64,000 bases of DNA from Haloarcula marismortui ATCC 43049 (GTDB lineage Archaea > Halobacteriota > Halobacteria > Halobacteriales > Haloarculaceae): positions 434,001-498,000 of the forward strand of contig NC_006396.1 in assembly GCF_000011085.1 (NCBI RefSeq), written 5' to 3'. Both the position numbers and the translations under genes were made by a program. The notes below the pieces were generated by a model that saw only the letters and a program-made list of their open reading frames with translations, was not told where the DNA came from and did no database searches. Position 1 is the first letter of the stretch, and each line of letters opens with the position of its first letter. This document shows, piece after piece, positions 18,526 to 27,031 of the stretch.

Positions 18526-19997
18526 ACCAGGACACACGCCAGCAGATACGCGACAACGCCCAGTACCTCCGGAACGTCCGACCGCTGGACCCCGAGGAGC
18601 TACACGAATACGTCGAGGGCCAGCCCCACCCCGCCGTCGTCAAGCAGGTGCTCCGAGAGGAGGCATTCGACCTTGGCATCGTCGAGCAGGATGACGGGAC
18701 CTTCGTGCCGGCACCAGAGGGCCGGCTTTCAGTAGATTTCGACGGCGTCGAGCGGTTCCCCGACAGCTACGAACAGCAGGTCATCGACCTGCTGACAGAG
18801 TGGGGCGGGCTGGAGTGGCACAGCGGCGACAGCGGTGACGAACTCAGGGAGCGCATCCGCGACATCAAAGAGCGGTATCTGCAGGGCCAGGCCGTCGAAT
18901 ACGACGAACTGACCGCGCTGGGCTACGCCGTCTACCACCTCCCGGACTACTACGCCGTGGCGAAGTACGTCCTTGCGGACCTCGCCGCCGACGGCCTGCT
19001 CCCGTCACAGCTTCGAGTGCTGGACGTGGGGGCCGGTGTCGGCGGCCCGGCGGTCGCCCTGCGCGACCTGCTTCCGGACGACGCGCTGCTCGACTACCAC
19101 GCGGTCGAACCGAGCGCCGCCGCGGACGTGCTGGAACATCTGCTGGAGGACAGCGGCCAGAACGTCCGCTGGGAGATTCACCGGGCACTCGCCGAGGAGT
19201 TCGACCCGTCGTCGCCGCTTGTCGGCGACGACAGCGGTAGTGGGGCCGGAGACGGGGACAGCGGTAGCGACGACAGCACCGACGAGGGATACGACCTCAT
19301 CATCTTCGGCAACGTCCTCAGCGAACTCGACGACGCGGCGGCGACCCTCTACCGGTACGTCGAGGCGCTTGCCGACGACGGGACGTTGCTGGCGCTGGCC
19401 CCCGCCGACCGGAACACGGCCATACAGCTCCGAACTGTCGAGCGCGAGGTGGCCGACGGCGGCCCGGCGACGGTGTATGGGCCGACCGTGCGACTCTGGC
19501 CTCACCAGTCCCCCAACAGCGAGTCGTGGTCGTTCGACCGCAAGCCGGACATCGAGGTGCCAACCATGCAACAGCGCCTCGACGACCCTGCCGGCGGGAC
19601 AGGCGAGTTCGTCAATACGGACGTGCAGTTCGCCTACAGCGTCCTGCGAACCGACGGCAAGCGAGTGCACGATGTAACACCGGACCGGGGCATCCACGCG
19701 CCGATGGCCGACGCCGAGAACTACGTCACCGACCGGGTGAATTTTCTGGGTGTGAAACTCAGCCACGACCTCGCCGAGCGGGAGGGCGCAAATCCGCTGT
19801 ATCTGCTGGGCGATGGAAGTCAGCAGGTCGACCACTTCGCCGTGCTCACCGAGGCGTCGATACTGAACGAGGACCTCCGGAAAGCCGACTACGGCGACCT
19901 GCTGTCCTTCGAGAACGCGCTGGTGCTGTGGAACGACGACGAGGAGGCGTACAACGTTGTCGTCGACGGCGAGACGGTCATCGACCGGGCCCGCTAG
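18522..19997 (+). CDS. Rsm22-like small-ribosomal-subunit methyltransferase homologue
   Basis: A 491-residue protein with a central class I SAM-methyltransferase domain (LRVLDVGAGVGGPAVALRDLL at about 166-186, DLIIFGNVLSEL at about 257) inside a larger frame. It resembles the Rsm22/METTL17 family, linked to small ribosomal subunit assembly. Eukaryotic METTL17 carries an Fe-S cluster; I see no cysteine at all in this protein, so a cluster is excluded. An acidic Gly/Ser/Asp insertion (about residues 236-253) interrupts the domain. It is translationally coupled to tyrA. Whether it methylates RNA or only binds the subunit is open. Confidence 0.7.
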   Translation: MNQDTRQQIRDNAQYLRNVRPLDPEELHEYVEGQPHPAVVKQVLREEAFDLGIVEQDDGTFVPAPEGRLSVDFDGVERFPDSYEQQVIDLLTEWGGLEWHSGDSGDELRERIRDIKERYLQGQAVEYDELTALGYAVYHLPDYYAVAKYVLADLAADGLLPSQLRVLDVGAGVGGPAVALRDLLPDDALLDYHAVEPSAAADVLEHLLEDSGQNVRWEIHRALAEEFDPSSPLVGDDSGSGAGDGDSGSDDSTDEGYDLIIFGNVLSELDDAAATLYRYVEALADDGTLLALAPADRNTAIQLRTVEREVADGGPATVYGPTVRLWPHQSPNSESWSFDRKPDIEVPTMQQRLDDPAGGTGEFVNTDVQFAYSVLRTDGKRVHDVTPDRGIHAPMADAENYVTDRVNFLGVKLSHDLAEREGANPLYLLGDGSQQVDHFAVLTEASILNEDLRKADYGDLLSFENALVLWNDDEEAYNVVVDGETVIDRAR

Positions 19998-20033
19998 CGG
20001 TGGGCTTTTCTCGGGGACGGCCCCACGGAGCGT

Positions 20034-20843
20034 ATGGACGAGCCGACGATTCTGCTGACGAACGACGACGGCATCGAGAGCGCCGGCCTCCGGGCAGTGT
20101 ACGATGGTCTCTCGACGGTCGGCGACGTGACCGCGGTCGCCCCGGCGGAGGACCAGAGCGCGGTCGGTCGGGCTATTTCCCACGAAGTAACCGTCCACGA
20201 GCACGAACTCGGCTATGCTGTCGAGGGGACGCCCTCAGACTGCGTCGTGGCGGGGCTGGAAGCGCTCGTCACCGACACCGACCTCGTCGTCGCGGGCTGT
20301 AACCGCGGGGCGAACCTCGGCGCGTACGTTCTCGGCCGCTCGGGGACCGTCAGCGCCGCCGTCGAGGCCACCTTCTTTGACGTGCCGGCGATGGCCGTCT
20401 CGATGTACATCCCGGTCCGCGAAGACGCCGCCTTCGCGGACATCGAGGCCAACGGCGACAGTTACCGCGAGGCGGCGAAAGCGACAACCTACCTTGCCGA
20501 CCACGCCGTCGACGCCGGCGTGTTCGAGCAGTGCGACTACCTGAATATCAACGCCCCCGTCGCCGAGTGGGGCGACGCACAGATGACGGTCACCCGACCG
20601 TCCCACCTCTACGAGATGGACGCCGAACAGGATGGCGACGCTGTGACGCTCCACGACCGCATCTGGGAGCACATGGCCGACGGCGACATCCCCGACCCTG
20701 AGGGGACCGACCGTCGCGCCGTCGTCGACGGAAAGGTCAGCGTCTCGCCGCTGACCGCGCCGCACACGACGGAGCATCACGAGGCCCTCGACGCGATTGC
20801 GGAGACGTACGAGCCGGACGACGGCGGCGAGGCGGCCGACTGA
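20034..20843 (+). CDS. surE: 5'/3'-nucleotidase SurE
   Basis: A 269-residue SurE protein that removes phosphate from nucleoside monophosphates and possibly short polyphosphate. The N-terminus ILLTNDDGIESAGL carries the family's paired Asp metal ligands. SAVGRAIS and VAGCNRGANLG complete the active site, including the Asn of the metal centre. The length and C-terminal substrate domain are normal. It starts 36 bases after the Rsm22-like gene and is followed seven bases on by a transporter gene, so it is probably in the same transcript. Confidence 0.9.
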   Translation: MDEPTILLTNDDGIESAGLRAVYDGLSTVGDVTAVAPAEDQSAVGRAISHEVTVHEHELGYAVEGTPSDCVVAGLEALVTDTDLVVAGCNRGANLGAYVLGRSGTVSAAVEATFFDVPAMAVSMYIPVREDAAFADIEANGDSYREAAKATTYLADHAVDAGVFEQCDYLNINAPVAEWGDAQMTVTRPSHLYEMDAEQDGDAVTLHDRIWEHMADGDIPDPEGTDRRAVVDGKVSVSPLTAPHTTEHHEALDAIAETYEPDDGGEAAD

Positions 20844-20850
20844 GCAGACG

Positions 20851-21774
20851 ATGCGGTTCCGCAACGCCATCCTCTTCGTCGCGCTCGCAATCGCCTGGGG
20901 CAGCGCCTTCACCGCGATCAAGGCTGGGCTGGAGTATTTCCCGCCAATCCTGTTTGCGGCGTTCCGGTACGACCTCGCCGGCCTGTTGATGCTCGGCTAC
21001 GCGGTGTACGCTACCGACCAGTGGGTCCCGAAAAGTCGGACCGACTGGATTGTCGTGGGTATCGGCGGCTCACTCCTGATCGCCGCATACCACATCTTCT
21101 TGTTCGTCGGCGAGCAAGGAACCACCAGTGCCGCCGCCGCTATCGTCGTGAGCCTCTCGCCGATTCTTACCACCGGGTTCGCGCGTGCGTTTCTCCCGGA
21201 CGAACGGCTCACGACGCTGGGCATCGTCGGCCTCCTTGTCGGGTTCCTCGGTGTCGGCGTTCTCAGCAACCCCGACCCGGGGAACCTTCTCAACCCCCGG
21301 ACCGTGTCGCTGTTTCTTGTATTCCTCGCGGCCGCGTCGTTCGCCCTCGGGAGCGTGTTGACCCGTCGGTTCGACGACGACTTGGAGATAGAGACGATGG
21401 AAGCGTGGTCGATGCTGCTCGGTGCAGTGCTCATGCACGGCATCAGTTTCGGTGTCTCCGAATCGGTTGCCGACGTTCAGTGGACTACTGAGGCCGTGCT
21501 GGCCCTGCTGTATCTGGTTGTCGTCGCCAGCGCCCTCGGCTTCCTCATCTACTTCGATTTGCTTGAGCGGCTGGGACCCATCGAAATCAACCTCGTCTCC
21601 TACGCCGCGCCAGTCGTCGCCGCCGCCACTGGACTGCTGTTTCTCAGCGAGACGCCGACGGTCTACACAGGTGTCGGATTCACCTGTATCCTCGTCGGGT
21701 TCGGACTGCTGAAACGGGACGCGCTACGAAACGAGGTTGCGCGGTTCAGCGGGACGCCGAACCGCGGGGAGTAA
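20851..21774 (+). CDS. DMT-superfamily EamA transporter
   Basis: A 307-residue protein with ten predicted membrane helices arranged as two EamA repeats (first about 5-140, second about 150-290). The typical opening is ALAIAWGSAFTAIKAGL, and the second repeat has an EAWSMLLGAVLMHG segment. Members export or import small metabolites such as amino acids, nucleobases or drugs, and the substrate here cannot be read from sequence. ATG 20851 lies seven bases after the surE stop, suggesting one transcript. The frame extends further upstream but only inside surE. Confidence 0.85.
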   Translation: MRFRNAILFVALAIAWGSAFTAIKAGLEYFPPILFAAFRYDLAGLLMLGYAVYATDQWVPKSRTDWIVVGIGGSLLIAAYHIFLFVGEQGTTSAAAAIVVSLSPILTTGFARAFLPDERLTTLGIVGLLVGFLGVGVLSNPDPGNLLNPRTVSLFLVFLAAASFALGSVLTRRFDDDLEIETMEAWSMLLGAVLMHGISFGVSESVADVQWTTEAVLALLYLVVVASALGFLIYFDLLERLGPIEINLVSYAAPVVAAATGLLFLSETPTVYTGVGFTCILVGFGLLKRDALRNEVARFSGTPNRGE

Positions 21775-21776
21775 GC

Positions 21777-23036
21777 TCAGTCGCCGCTGTCTGCCGTCAC
21801 TGACTCGTCCCGGAGGAACGCGACGATTTCGTCCCCGTCGGCACCGAGTCCCCCGCCCTGAGCGACTGTCGGTCGCCCGCCACCGCCGCCACCGAACTCT
21901 GTAGTCACCTGATCGACCACTTCACCGGCGTCGACGCCGCCGGTCGTCCCGACGCCCAGGTACTGGCCGTCGGCGTCCACCAGCGCGGCCACGTCGACGT
22001 CGTCACCGACAGCGGACTCCGCTCGGTCGGCCAGTGCGTTTGCGTCGAGCCCTGCCACGGTGCCGACGAGCCACCGCTGCCCGTCCACTTCGATGGCGTC
22101 GTCACGCAGGTCAGCGAGACGGGAATCGACGAGGCGCTCTCGGAGGGACGACACCGTCTCCCGGAGGTCGTCGCATTCTGACTGGAGTCCGTCCACAGCG
22201 GCCGGGAGCTCCGCAACGTTCGTATCCAGCGACTGGGCGGCAGTCATCGCCCGCTCGTGTTCGGTCGCCCGCCGGCGGATAGCACGCGGGCCGACGGCGA
22301 ACTCGACGCGAGTCAATCCCTCTCCGGGATTGGACCGACCGAGTACCGTCACGGGCCCGATTTCGCGGGTGTTCCCGACGTGTGTCCCACCACAGGCTGC
22401 CACGTCCCAGCCGTCGATGGTGACGACCCGAACTGTCTCGCCCTCGATTCCCTCTTCGGTCTTCGTATTGAACGCGATATCGTCGCGACCCAGTGCCTCG
22501 TCACGCGGAATTTCTTCCCAGGTCACGTCGTAGGATTCCCAGACGGCGCGGTTAGTCAGCCGCTCAAGTTCGGTGAGTGTCTCGTCGCCGATTTCGGTCG
22601 TCGTTTCGAAATCTACCCGCACCTTTCCGGTGATGGCCGGCCCAAAGTCGTCGTCATCGGCTTCGTCCGGGACTCTCGCGCTGATGTCGAAGCCGCCGTA
22701 GCCGAGGTCCGACAGCAGCCGCCGACCAGCGCCGTAGAGGACGTGGCTGGCGGTGTGTGCACGCATGCAGTACGTCCGAAACGCCGTGTCAACCTGACCT
22801 TCGACTGTCTCGCCCGGGCCGAACGTCGGCGGCTCGGCCAGTTCGTGAACGATGTCGCCGTTTCGGTGCTGGACGTCAACGACCGCGACGCCATCGAGTG
22901 TTCCCCGGTCCGCCGGCTGTCCGCCGCCTTCAGCGTAGAAGTACGTGTCTGTTAGCACGACAGCAGTCGTATCGATACGGTCGACGTTCGACGTGAAGGT
23001 CGTCACAGTGGGCTCGGCTGCGGCTGTTCCCGTCAT
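21777..23036 (-). CDS. AlaX-type alanyl-tRNA editing protein with DHHA1 domain
   Basis: A 419-residue protein that is a free-standing relative of the editing half of alanyl-tRNA synthetase. The N-terminal beta-barrel (FYAEGGGQPADRG) leads to the zinc site, HTASHVL at about residue 93 and CGGTHVGN at about 215. A coiled coil (about 260-310) and a C-terminal DHHA1 domain with GGGGGGRPTVAQGGG follow. It is expected to hydrolyse Ser-tRNA(Ala) or Gly-tRNA(Ala). The long form with DHHA1 is AlaX-L. It is convergent with the EamA gene, with two bases between stops. Confidence 0.87.
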   Translation of the reverse strand: MTGTAAAEPTVTTFTSNVDRIDTTAVVLTDTYFYAEGGGQPADRGTLDGVAVVDVQHRNGDIVHELAEPPTFGPGETVEGQVDTAFRTYCMRAHTASHVLYGAGRRLLSDLGYGGFDISARVPDEADDDDFGPAITGKVRVDFETTTEIGDETLTELERLTNRAVWESYDVTWEEIPRDEALGRDDIAFNTKTEEGIEGETVRVVTIDGWDVAACGGTHVGNTREIGPVTVLGRSNPGEGLTRVEFAVGPRAIRRRATEHERAMTAAQSLDTNVAELPAAVDGLQSECDDLRETVSSLRERLVDSRLADLRDDAIEVDGQRWLVGTVAGLDANALADRAESAVGDDVDVAALVDADGQYLGVGTTGGVDAGEVVDQVTTEFGGGGGGRPTVAQGGGLGADGDEIVAFLRDESVTADSGD

Positions 23037-23257
23037 CGGGCGTGGCTACGGCGGCGTGAACAAAAATGTCTGGGCGTACCCCAGACAGTCGTCTGGGGCC
23101 ACCCAGCCGACAAGAGCGCAGCCCTCGTGTGCACCGAGTCGGTAGGGGTGACTGACGCCGCCCTCACAGTTACCGGTGGCACAATCCGCTGTGTGACACC
23201 GCATCCGCTCCCGATACAGTGCTACTAATTAAGTATCGACAGTGATCTTTACAGTCC

Positions 23258-23386
23258 ATGCTCGGGAGTGGGGGCCACTCGATACTGCTCTGGCTGGTGG
23301 CGGTCTGGCTGTTCGCAGTTGGACTGTTTCTGGCACTTCTGTACGCGTCCGGCAGGCGGGACCGGCGTGAGCAGGCTCGCGCGTAA
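23258..23386 (+). CDS. small single-pass membrane protein
   Basis: A 42-residue reading frame: a short Gly/Ser head, one hydrophobic helix (about residues 9-29, ILLWLVAVWLFAVGLFLALL) and a basic tail RRDRREQ. An A/T-rich TATA-like AATTAAGTAT at 23227-23236 sits about 27 bases before ATG 23258, predicting a leaderless transcript and strengthening the call. No family was recognised. It resembles the other one-helix micro-proteins of this window only in layout. Confidence 0.45.
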   Translation: MLGSGGHSILLWLVAVWLFAVGLFLALLYASGRRDRREQARA

Positions 23387-23530
23387 GTGAGTGACTGTGC
23401 GGGCCGGGCGGTGTGACAACGGCGTCTGACGCTCGGCTGACGGGCACTCAGAATCGGCGTCGAGTCGTGCGGTTTTCACTTTCACCGTGAATTACCCGAT
23501 TATATGAGTCCCGGTGTCCTGTCTGGCAAT

Positions 23531-23671
23531 ATGATGGAGCGATTACGCCGGGTCGTGGGGACTCGACAGCAGTCACATCTGGAGTGTCGACGCTGTGGAA
23601 CCACCCTCGAAACGGACGGGACGGCCTGTCCGGCCTGTGGCTCCAGTGACATCGCGCGGTACGATTTCTAG
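23531..23671 (+). CDS. zinc-ribbon micro-protein with two CxxC motifs
   Basis: A 46-residue reading frame beginning MMERLRRVVG, with CRRC at residues 19-22 and CPAC at 33-36, spaced as a rubredoxin-like zinc ribbon. TTATAT at about 23500-23505 lies 27 bases before ATG 23531, the distance expected for a leaderless haloarchaeal message. Small two-CxxC zinc-finger proteins are a known class in haloarchaea and often act in regulation. The basic N-terminus (RLRR) could contact nucleic acid. It lies alone in a sparsely coding stretch. Confidence 0.55.
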   Translation: MMERLRRVVGTRQQSHLECRRCGTTLETDGTACPACGSSDIARYDF

Positions 23672-24003
23672 TCGTTGTCTCCAGTTAGTCCGTCGTCGCT
23701 CCCGCACCCACAGCCCCTGACTGGGCCTGTTGTTCCTGTCCATCAAACTGGGCGACGAGCGAGAAGTCCCCCAGCTCGCTCGACACCGGTCTGTAAATCT
23801 GTCACTCCTGAGACGGTCACACTAGTCTAGACTTCAAGGATCGTCTTCGTTTCAACAACTATCGCGACTGCCGCTTCGCACTCTGGGCTCCGTTAATGGC
23901 CTGCTGCGACTGGATAACTTTGACACAAAAGCGAACACGAAAATATCACGTCAAGATATCAAATACCAAGACTCGATAATAAATGGAGCAACGATTCCAC
24001 TGA
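23672..24003. other. gene-free stretch, possibly decayed
   Basis: No convincing gene. On the minus strand about 23691-23804 a short open frame ends in an Ala/Gly/Thr tail and is cut by an in-frame TGA at its upstream side, as the 3' scrap of a decayed gene would be. The right half (23900-24000) is A/T rich. I see no tRNA or clear hairpin. Confidence 0.3.
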
Positions 24004-24417
24004 TTACTGTTCGACGTCCATCCAGATATCAGATGTTATTTTCGCGTCCGAGTTGTCCGGATGCGTCATGGTGAGCTGGTCCCCGCCCTCGACTGCGATG
24101 AGGTCGACAGTGTTGCTCTCCGTGTGATTCCGTGTCGGGTACGTAAACGGCCGTGACCGCGTTGGAAGGTCGCTGATCGACGGGCACTCCGGCGGCGCAA
24201 CAACGTCGTCAGCGAACCCATCGGTGTGGATCTTCGACTGTGGCTTGTCCCGACCACGGTTATCAAGCCACGCAAAACATCGCTCCCCAAACGAAATGGT
24301 CTCAATGGCTGAGCGCACGCGGTACCTGACCCGGTCCAGCAGCGAGGGCGGCGGCGCGTCGCCGTCGTCCGTCCTCCCCCGGGCACCCCGTGGCTCATCC
24401 ATGGGTGTGAGACTCAT
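24004..24417 (-). CDS. hypothetical acidic protein
   Basis: A soluble protein of about 137 residues if started at ATG 24417 (MSLTPMDEPRG); ATG 24402 is the alternative. It contains a basic helix (SLLDRVRYRVRSAIETISFGERCFAWL, about 30-56) followed by a Pro/Thr-rich middle and a beta-like end (NTVDLIAVEGGDQLTMTHPD). There is no membrane helix, signal or recognised domain. It is probably a haloarchaea-restricted protein. The reading frame has normal codon bias, which supports it being real. Confidence 0.5.
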   Translation of the reverse strand: MSLTPMDEPRGARGRTDDGDAPPPSLLDRVRYRVRSAIETISFGERCFAWLDNRGRDKPQSKIHTDGFADDVVAPPECPSISDLPTRSRPFTYPTRNHTESNTVDLIAVEGGDQLTMTHPDNSDAKITSDIWMDVEQ

Positions 24418-24464
24418 GAACATAGCTAGGGAAGCACGGTACAAAACCGTTGTGTCGGTCCGGT

Positions 24465-25277
24465 TTAGAGTTCGATTCGCTCGACAATCTGGTTGCCGTC
24501 CTCCCGAGTGTTGAGCGCGACGATACGGACGTGTTCTTCCAGGCCAGAGTCCTTGAGTTTGGCTTTCAGAAGGTTATCGACCTGATAGACACCGGCCGCG
24601 TTGTTCATCGCGATTTCGACGAGGACGGGATAGTCGTCGCCCAGGCTCAGCGTCACCGTCTCGATAGCCTGGCTGGAAACGGTGTCGATACCGCGACCGC
24701 CGCGCTTGTACGGAATGCGCGAACGGCCACGTTCCATGTCCAGCGCGTCGGCGACGCGGACGACGCCGGCTTCCAGCGTCAGTGGGTTTTCCTCGGTGTG
24801 ATGGCAGAGAATTGCGTGGAGTACTTCACCTTTTATTTGAACCGCCTGACGGATGTCGTAGAACTCATCGAGCAAGTCATCGAGAATGTCAGCGGCCAGT
24901 GGAATCGAGTAGTACGGGTGTGAATCGCGGTGGACAACGTGCCCGATATCGTGTAGCGTCGTCGCAAGTGCAATAATAACGGCCTCATCGGCCTCATCGA
25001 GTCCGTGGTCGGCTGCGCCGTTGAACTCAACGCCGGCCTGCTTGAGGAGGTCATACAGACACAGCGCTCGGTTTCGAACGATGCCGATGTGTTTCGCGCC
25101 GTGGTCGTTGTACCGCTTGCGTGCGACGGGGTTGATGTTCTGAGCTTCGAGATACGCCTGAATCTCTTCGTCAGTCGTGACGGTGTCGAGAACTGCGTTC
25201 AGCCGCCCGTCCGGGAACGCGTGATCCGCCTCGGGGTCATAAATACGGCCACCGGTATCAGGTCTATCAACACTCAT
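24465..25277 (-). CDS. HD-domain phosphohydrolase-like protein
   Basis: A 270-residue protein with an HD metal-binding domain: His in RYNDHGAKHIGIV (about 60-72), the HD pair in TTLHDIGHVVHRDSHP (about 107-122) and later CHHTEEN and an Asp in RVADALDM. HD proteins cleave phosphate esters of nucleotides or second messengers with divalent metals. The C-terminal part (about 190-270, VTLSLGDDYPVLVEIAMNN) is beta-rich. ATG 25277 (MSVDRPDTGG) is chosen over the longer frame. Its substrate is unknown. Confidence 0.8.
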   Translation of the reverse strand: MSVDRPDTGGRIYDPEADHAFPDGRLNAVLDTVTTDEEIQAYLEAQNINPVARKRYNDHGAKHIGIVRNRALCLYDLLKQAGVEFNGAADHGLDEADEAVIIALATTLHDIGHVVHRDSHPYYSIPLAADILDDLLDEFYDIRQAVQIKGEVLHAILCHHTEENPLTLEAGVVRVADALDMERGRSRIPYKRGGRGIDTVSSQAIETVTLSLGDDYPVLVEIAMNNAAGVYQVDNLLKAKLKDSGLEEHVRIVALNTREDGNQIVERIEL

Positions 25278-25324
25278 ACTACAACCCAGACGACCCACCG
25301 CGAAAAATCCCCCTTCCGGCGCGG

Positions 25325-25792
25325 TCAGGTGGCGGCGTCAATAACCTCGTCGTAGTCCGGTTCGACGCCAGGGTCGTCGCTGACCCAAGCGTACGTGACT
25401 TCTTGATTTTCGTCGATAACGAAGACGGCCCGCTTGGCTACGTTCGGGACGCCGAGCGCCTCAAAGTCCATCGAAATGTCGTAGGAATCGACAATCTCCC
25501 GGCCTGAGTCACTGACGAGGTCGAACTCGAGCCCCAGTTCGTCCCGGAACGCGTTCTGTGAGAACGGTGTGTCGATGCTGACACCGTACAGCGTCGCCCC
25601 CGCTTCAGTGAGTTCGTCGAGTCGGTCCTGAAACGAGTTCATCTCGTGACTGCAAACGCTGGTGAACGCGCCCGGGAAGAACGCGAGCACAACGGGCCCG
25701 TCGTCAAGCGCTTCAGACAGCGTTATCTCGTCAACGTCGCCGTTTGCGATCGGTGCCGTGAAATCAGGTGCAACGTCTCCAACTGAGACCAT
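25325..25792 (-). CDS. peroxiredoxin (AhpC/TSA-like)
   Basis: A 155-residue thioredoxin-fold peroxidase. The active-site stretch FFPGAFTSVCSHEMNSF holds the peroxidatic Cys at about residue 48 with the Pro-x3-Thr-x2-Cys pattern of the family. No second cysteine follows in the usual resolving position, so a 1-Cys mechanism with an external thiol reductant is likely. ATG 25792 (MVSVGDVAPDFTAP) gives the normal N-terminus; the longer frame upstream is not needed. It protects against hydrogen peroxide and organic peroxides in the cytoplasm. Confidence 0.88.
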   Translation of the reverse strand: MVSVGDVAPDFTAPIANGDVDEITLSEALDDGPVVLAFFPGAFTSVCSHEMNSFQDRLDELTEAGATLYGVSIDTPFSQNAFRDELGLEFDLVSDSGREIVDSYDISMDFEALGVPNVAKRAVFVIDENQEVTYAWVSDDPGVEPDYDEVIDAAT

Positions 25793-25851
25793 ACTGCCGA
25801 GTGGACCCAGGCGAGTAAAACCCTTTCCGACCTGATCGAGTCCGGGCGAGA

Positions 25852-26097
25852 TTAGAACTGTGCGAACTTCGCCGTGACCTCGTCGATCCACTCCGGCAGG
25901 TCGCGGTCCGCAAGTGTTCCGTCGGCATCACGGGTCGTGACAACATCGGCGATTTCGCCCTCACGCGTGATATCGAGTCGCCACACCCCCTCAGCCTCGA
26001 TGTCAACCCGAACAACGTCCTCCCCGACGGGTTTGATCGGTCGAATCGTTACTTCTTCCCCGCTCCTGACTTCCATCGTGTGACTATCGGCCGGCAT
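25852..26097 (-). CDS. small conserved-looking protein of unknown function
   Basis: An 81-residue acidic soluble protein that begins MPADSHTMEVRSGEE; a start at the second Met (26076) is equally possible. Alternating hydrophobic segments (VVRVDIEAEGVWRLDITREGEI) suggest a small beta fold, and the C-terminus DLPEWIDEVTAKFAQF looks like an amphipathic helix with one Trp. I do not recognise the family. It lies 59 bases upstream of the peroxiredoxin on the same strand and could share its transcript. Confidence 0.55.
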   Translation of the reverse strand: MPADSHTMEVRSGEEVTIRPIKPVGEDVVRVDIEAEGVWRLDITREGEIADVVTTRDADGTLADRDLPEWIDEVTAKFAQF

Positions 26098-26607
26098 CTG
26101 GTATCTCTGAGCGCCCGATAGCAGTTATATCCCCGGGCGGCGGAGGCATCTCGCTAGGGCTGTTCCCGCTGTGAAGTAGATTAACAAGCGGATAATGAAT
26201 TGACAGGGCGATGTAGCCAGTGCCGCGGGTGCGAACCCGCAGACGGACAGCCCACGAACGTAGCACATGGCCACGCAAGCCGTGTCACTTGGGTCCCTCA
26301 GCTATCAATCTGGTCCCGTGGACATGGTGTGGTCCGTCTGTCGACGTGCCGACCCAGACCAGCGACATGGAACGGTCGGAGACCTGGTGCCTCGCGTTAC
26401 CCCGTCCGATTCACACCCCGTTGTCGGGCCTCGCCGGCAGTTCCCGGCGAGGCCGTTTCCACAGACTGAGTGGGTCCGCCTCGCCTGTGTCACATATCCT
26501 GTCTCTACCCGATGTCAGCGCAGCGTCAGTCCCACTGGCAGTGAGTCACTCAGGAGGCCGTCCTGAGCAAAAAGGTTATAATAGCAACCACGTAACCTTC
26601 GGATACA
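26098..26607. other. gene-free stretch with strong hairpins, candidate structured RNA
   Basis: Over 500 bases without a credible protein gene. GCGGGT-GCGA-ACCCGC at 26225-26240 is a perfect 6-bp stem with a GNRA-type loop. CAGACGGAC at 26240-26248 can pair with GTCCGTCTG at 26332-26340, and an 11-bp stem closes near 26454. The order and strength of these stems suggest a transcribed structured RNA of roughly 26200-26460. Signature motifs of SRP RNA and RNase P RNA were looked for and not found. The tatA promoter (GTTATAAT near 26576) ends the stretch. Confidence 0.35.
26427..26454 (+). terminator. strong GC hairpin, terminator-like
   Basis: GGCCTCGCCGG at 26427-26437 is complemented perfectly by CCGGCGAGGCC at 26444-26454 across a 6-base loop and is followed by GTTTCC. 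It could end a transcript coming from either side or be the 3' domain of the candidate RNA in this gap. Strand is uncertain because the stem is symmetrical. Confidence 0.4.
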
Positions 26608-26880
26608 ATGTTAGGGACATCCGGAGTACTGTTCCCGGGGATGCCCGGGACGACGGAGATGATGGTCATCCTCCTCATCGCCGTCCTGCTGTTCGGCGCG
26701 AACAAGATTCCGAAACTAGCGCGGTCGACTGGCGAAGCCATGGGTGAGTTCCAGAAGGGGCGAGAAGAAGTCGAACAGGAACTCGAAGAAATGCGCGACG
26801 GCGGCGCTGCAGAAGGGACCGATGCGTCCACCGTGGACTCGGCCGAGTCGACCGAAACGGCGACGGAAACCGAGACGTAA
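26608..26880 (+). CDS. tatA: twin-arginine translocase subunit TatA
   Basis: A 90-residue TatA/E protein with a short membrane helix (about residues 17-33, TEMMVILLIAVLLFGANKIP), the conserved FGANKIPKLARSTGEAMGEF hinge and amphipathic helix, and a long acidic Glu/Thr/Ser tail. It forms the pore of the Tat system that exports folded proteins, including the halocyanins and binding lipoproteins of this window. GTTATAAT near 26576 lies about 30 bases from the ATG. tatC is not nearby, as is common in haloarchaea. Confidence 0.9.
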   Translation: MLGTSGVLFPGMPGTTEMMVILLIAVLLFGANKIPKLARSTGEAMGEFQKGREEVEQELEEMRDGGAAEGTDASTVDSAESTETATETET

Positions 26881-26957
26881 TCTCGACCACTTCTCCGTTT
26901 TCAGCGGGCCACAGTGATAACGAAAGGATTTTTCACCGCTCAATCGACCACCCGGTA

Positions 26958-27031
26958 GGGCGTGTGGCCTAGTGGACCAGGGCGAGGGGTTCCTAACCCC
27001 TAGAACGCGGGTTCGAATCCCGCCACGCCCG
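26958..27031 (+). tRNA. tRNA-Arg(CCT)
   Basis: A complete 74-nt cloverleaf. The acceptor GGGCGTG (26958-26964) pairs with CACGCCC (27024-27030), with a G discriminator. The D-arm pairs GCCT with GGGC, the anticodon stem is AGGGG/CCCCT around loop TTCCTAA, and the T-arm is GCGGG-TTCGAAT-CCCGC. Anticodon CCT reads AGG. CCA is not encoded. There is no variable-arm extension and no intron. Its 3' end is repeated several times directly downstream. Confidence 0.95.

Noticed and set aside
23691-23804. Short minus-strand frame ending in an Ala/Gly/Thr tail
   Set aside because: It is interrupted by an in-frame stop on the upstream side and has no start or recognisable domain. At most it is a gene remnant.
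26150-26460. SRP 7S RNA or RNase P RNA in the gap before tatA
   Set aside because: I looked for the SRP helix-8 signature and the RNase P conserved P4 segments and found neither on either strand.
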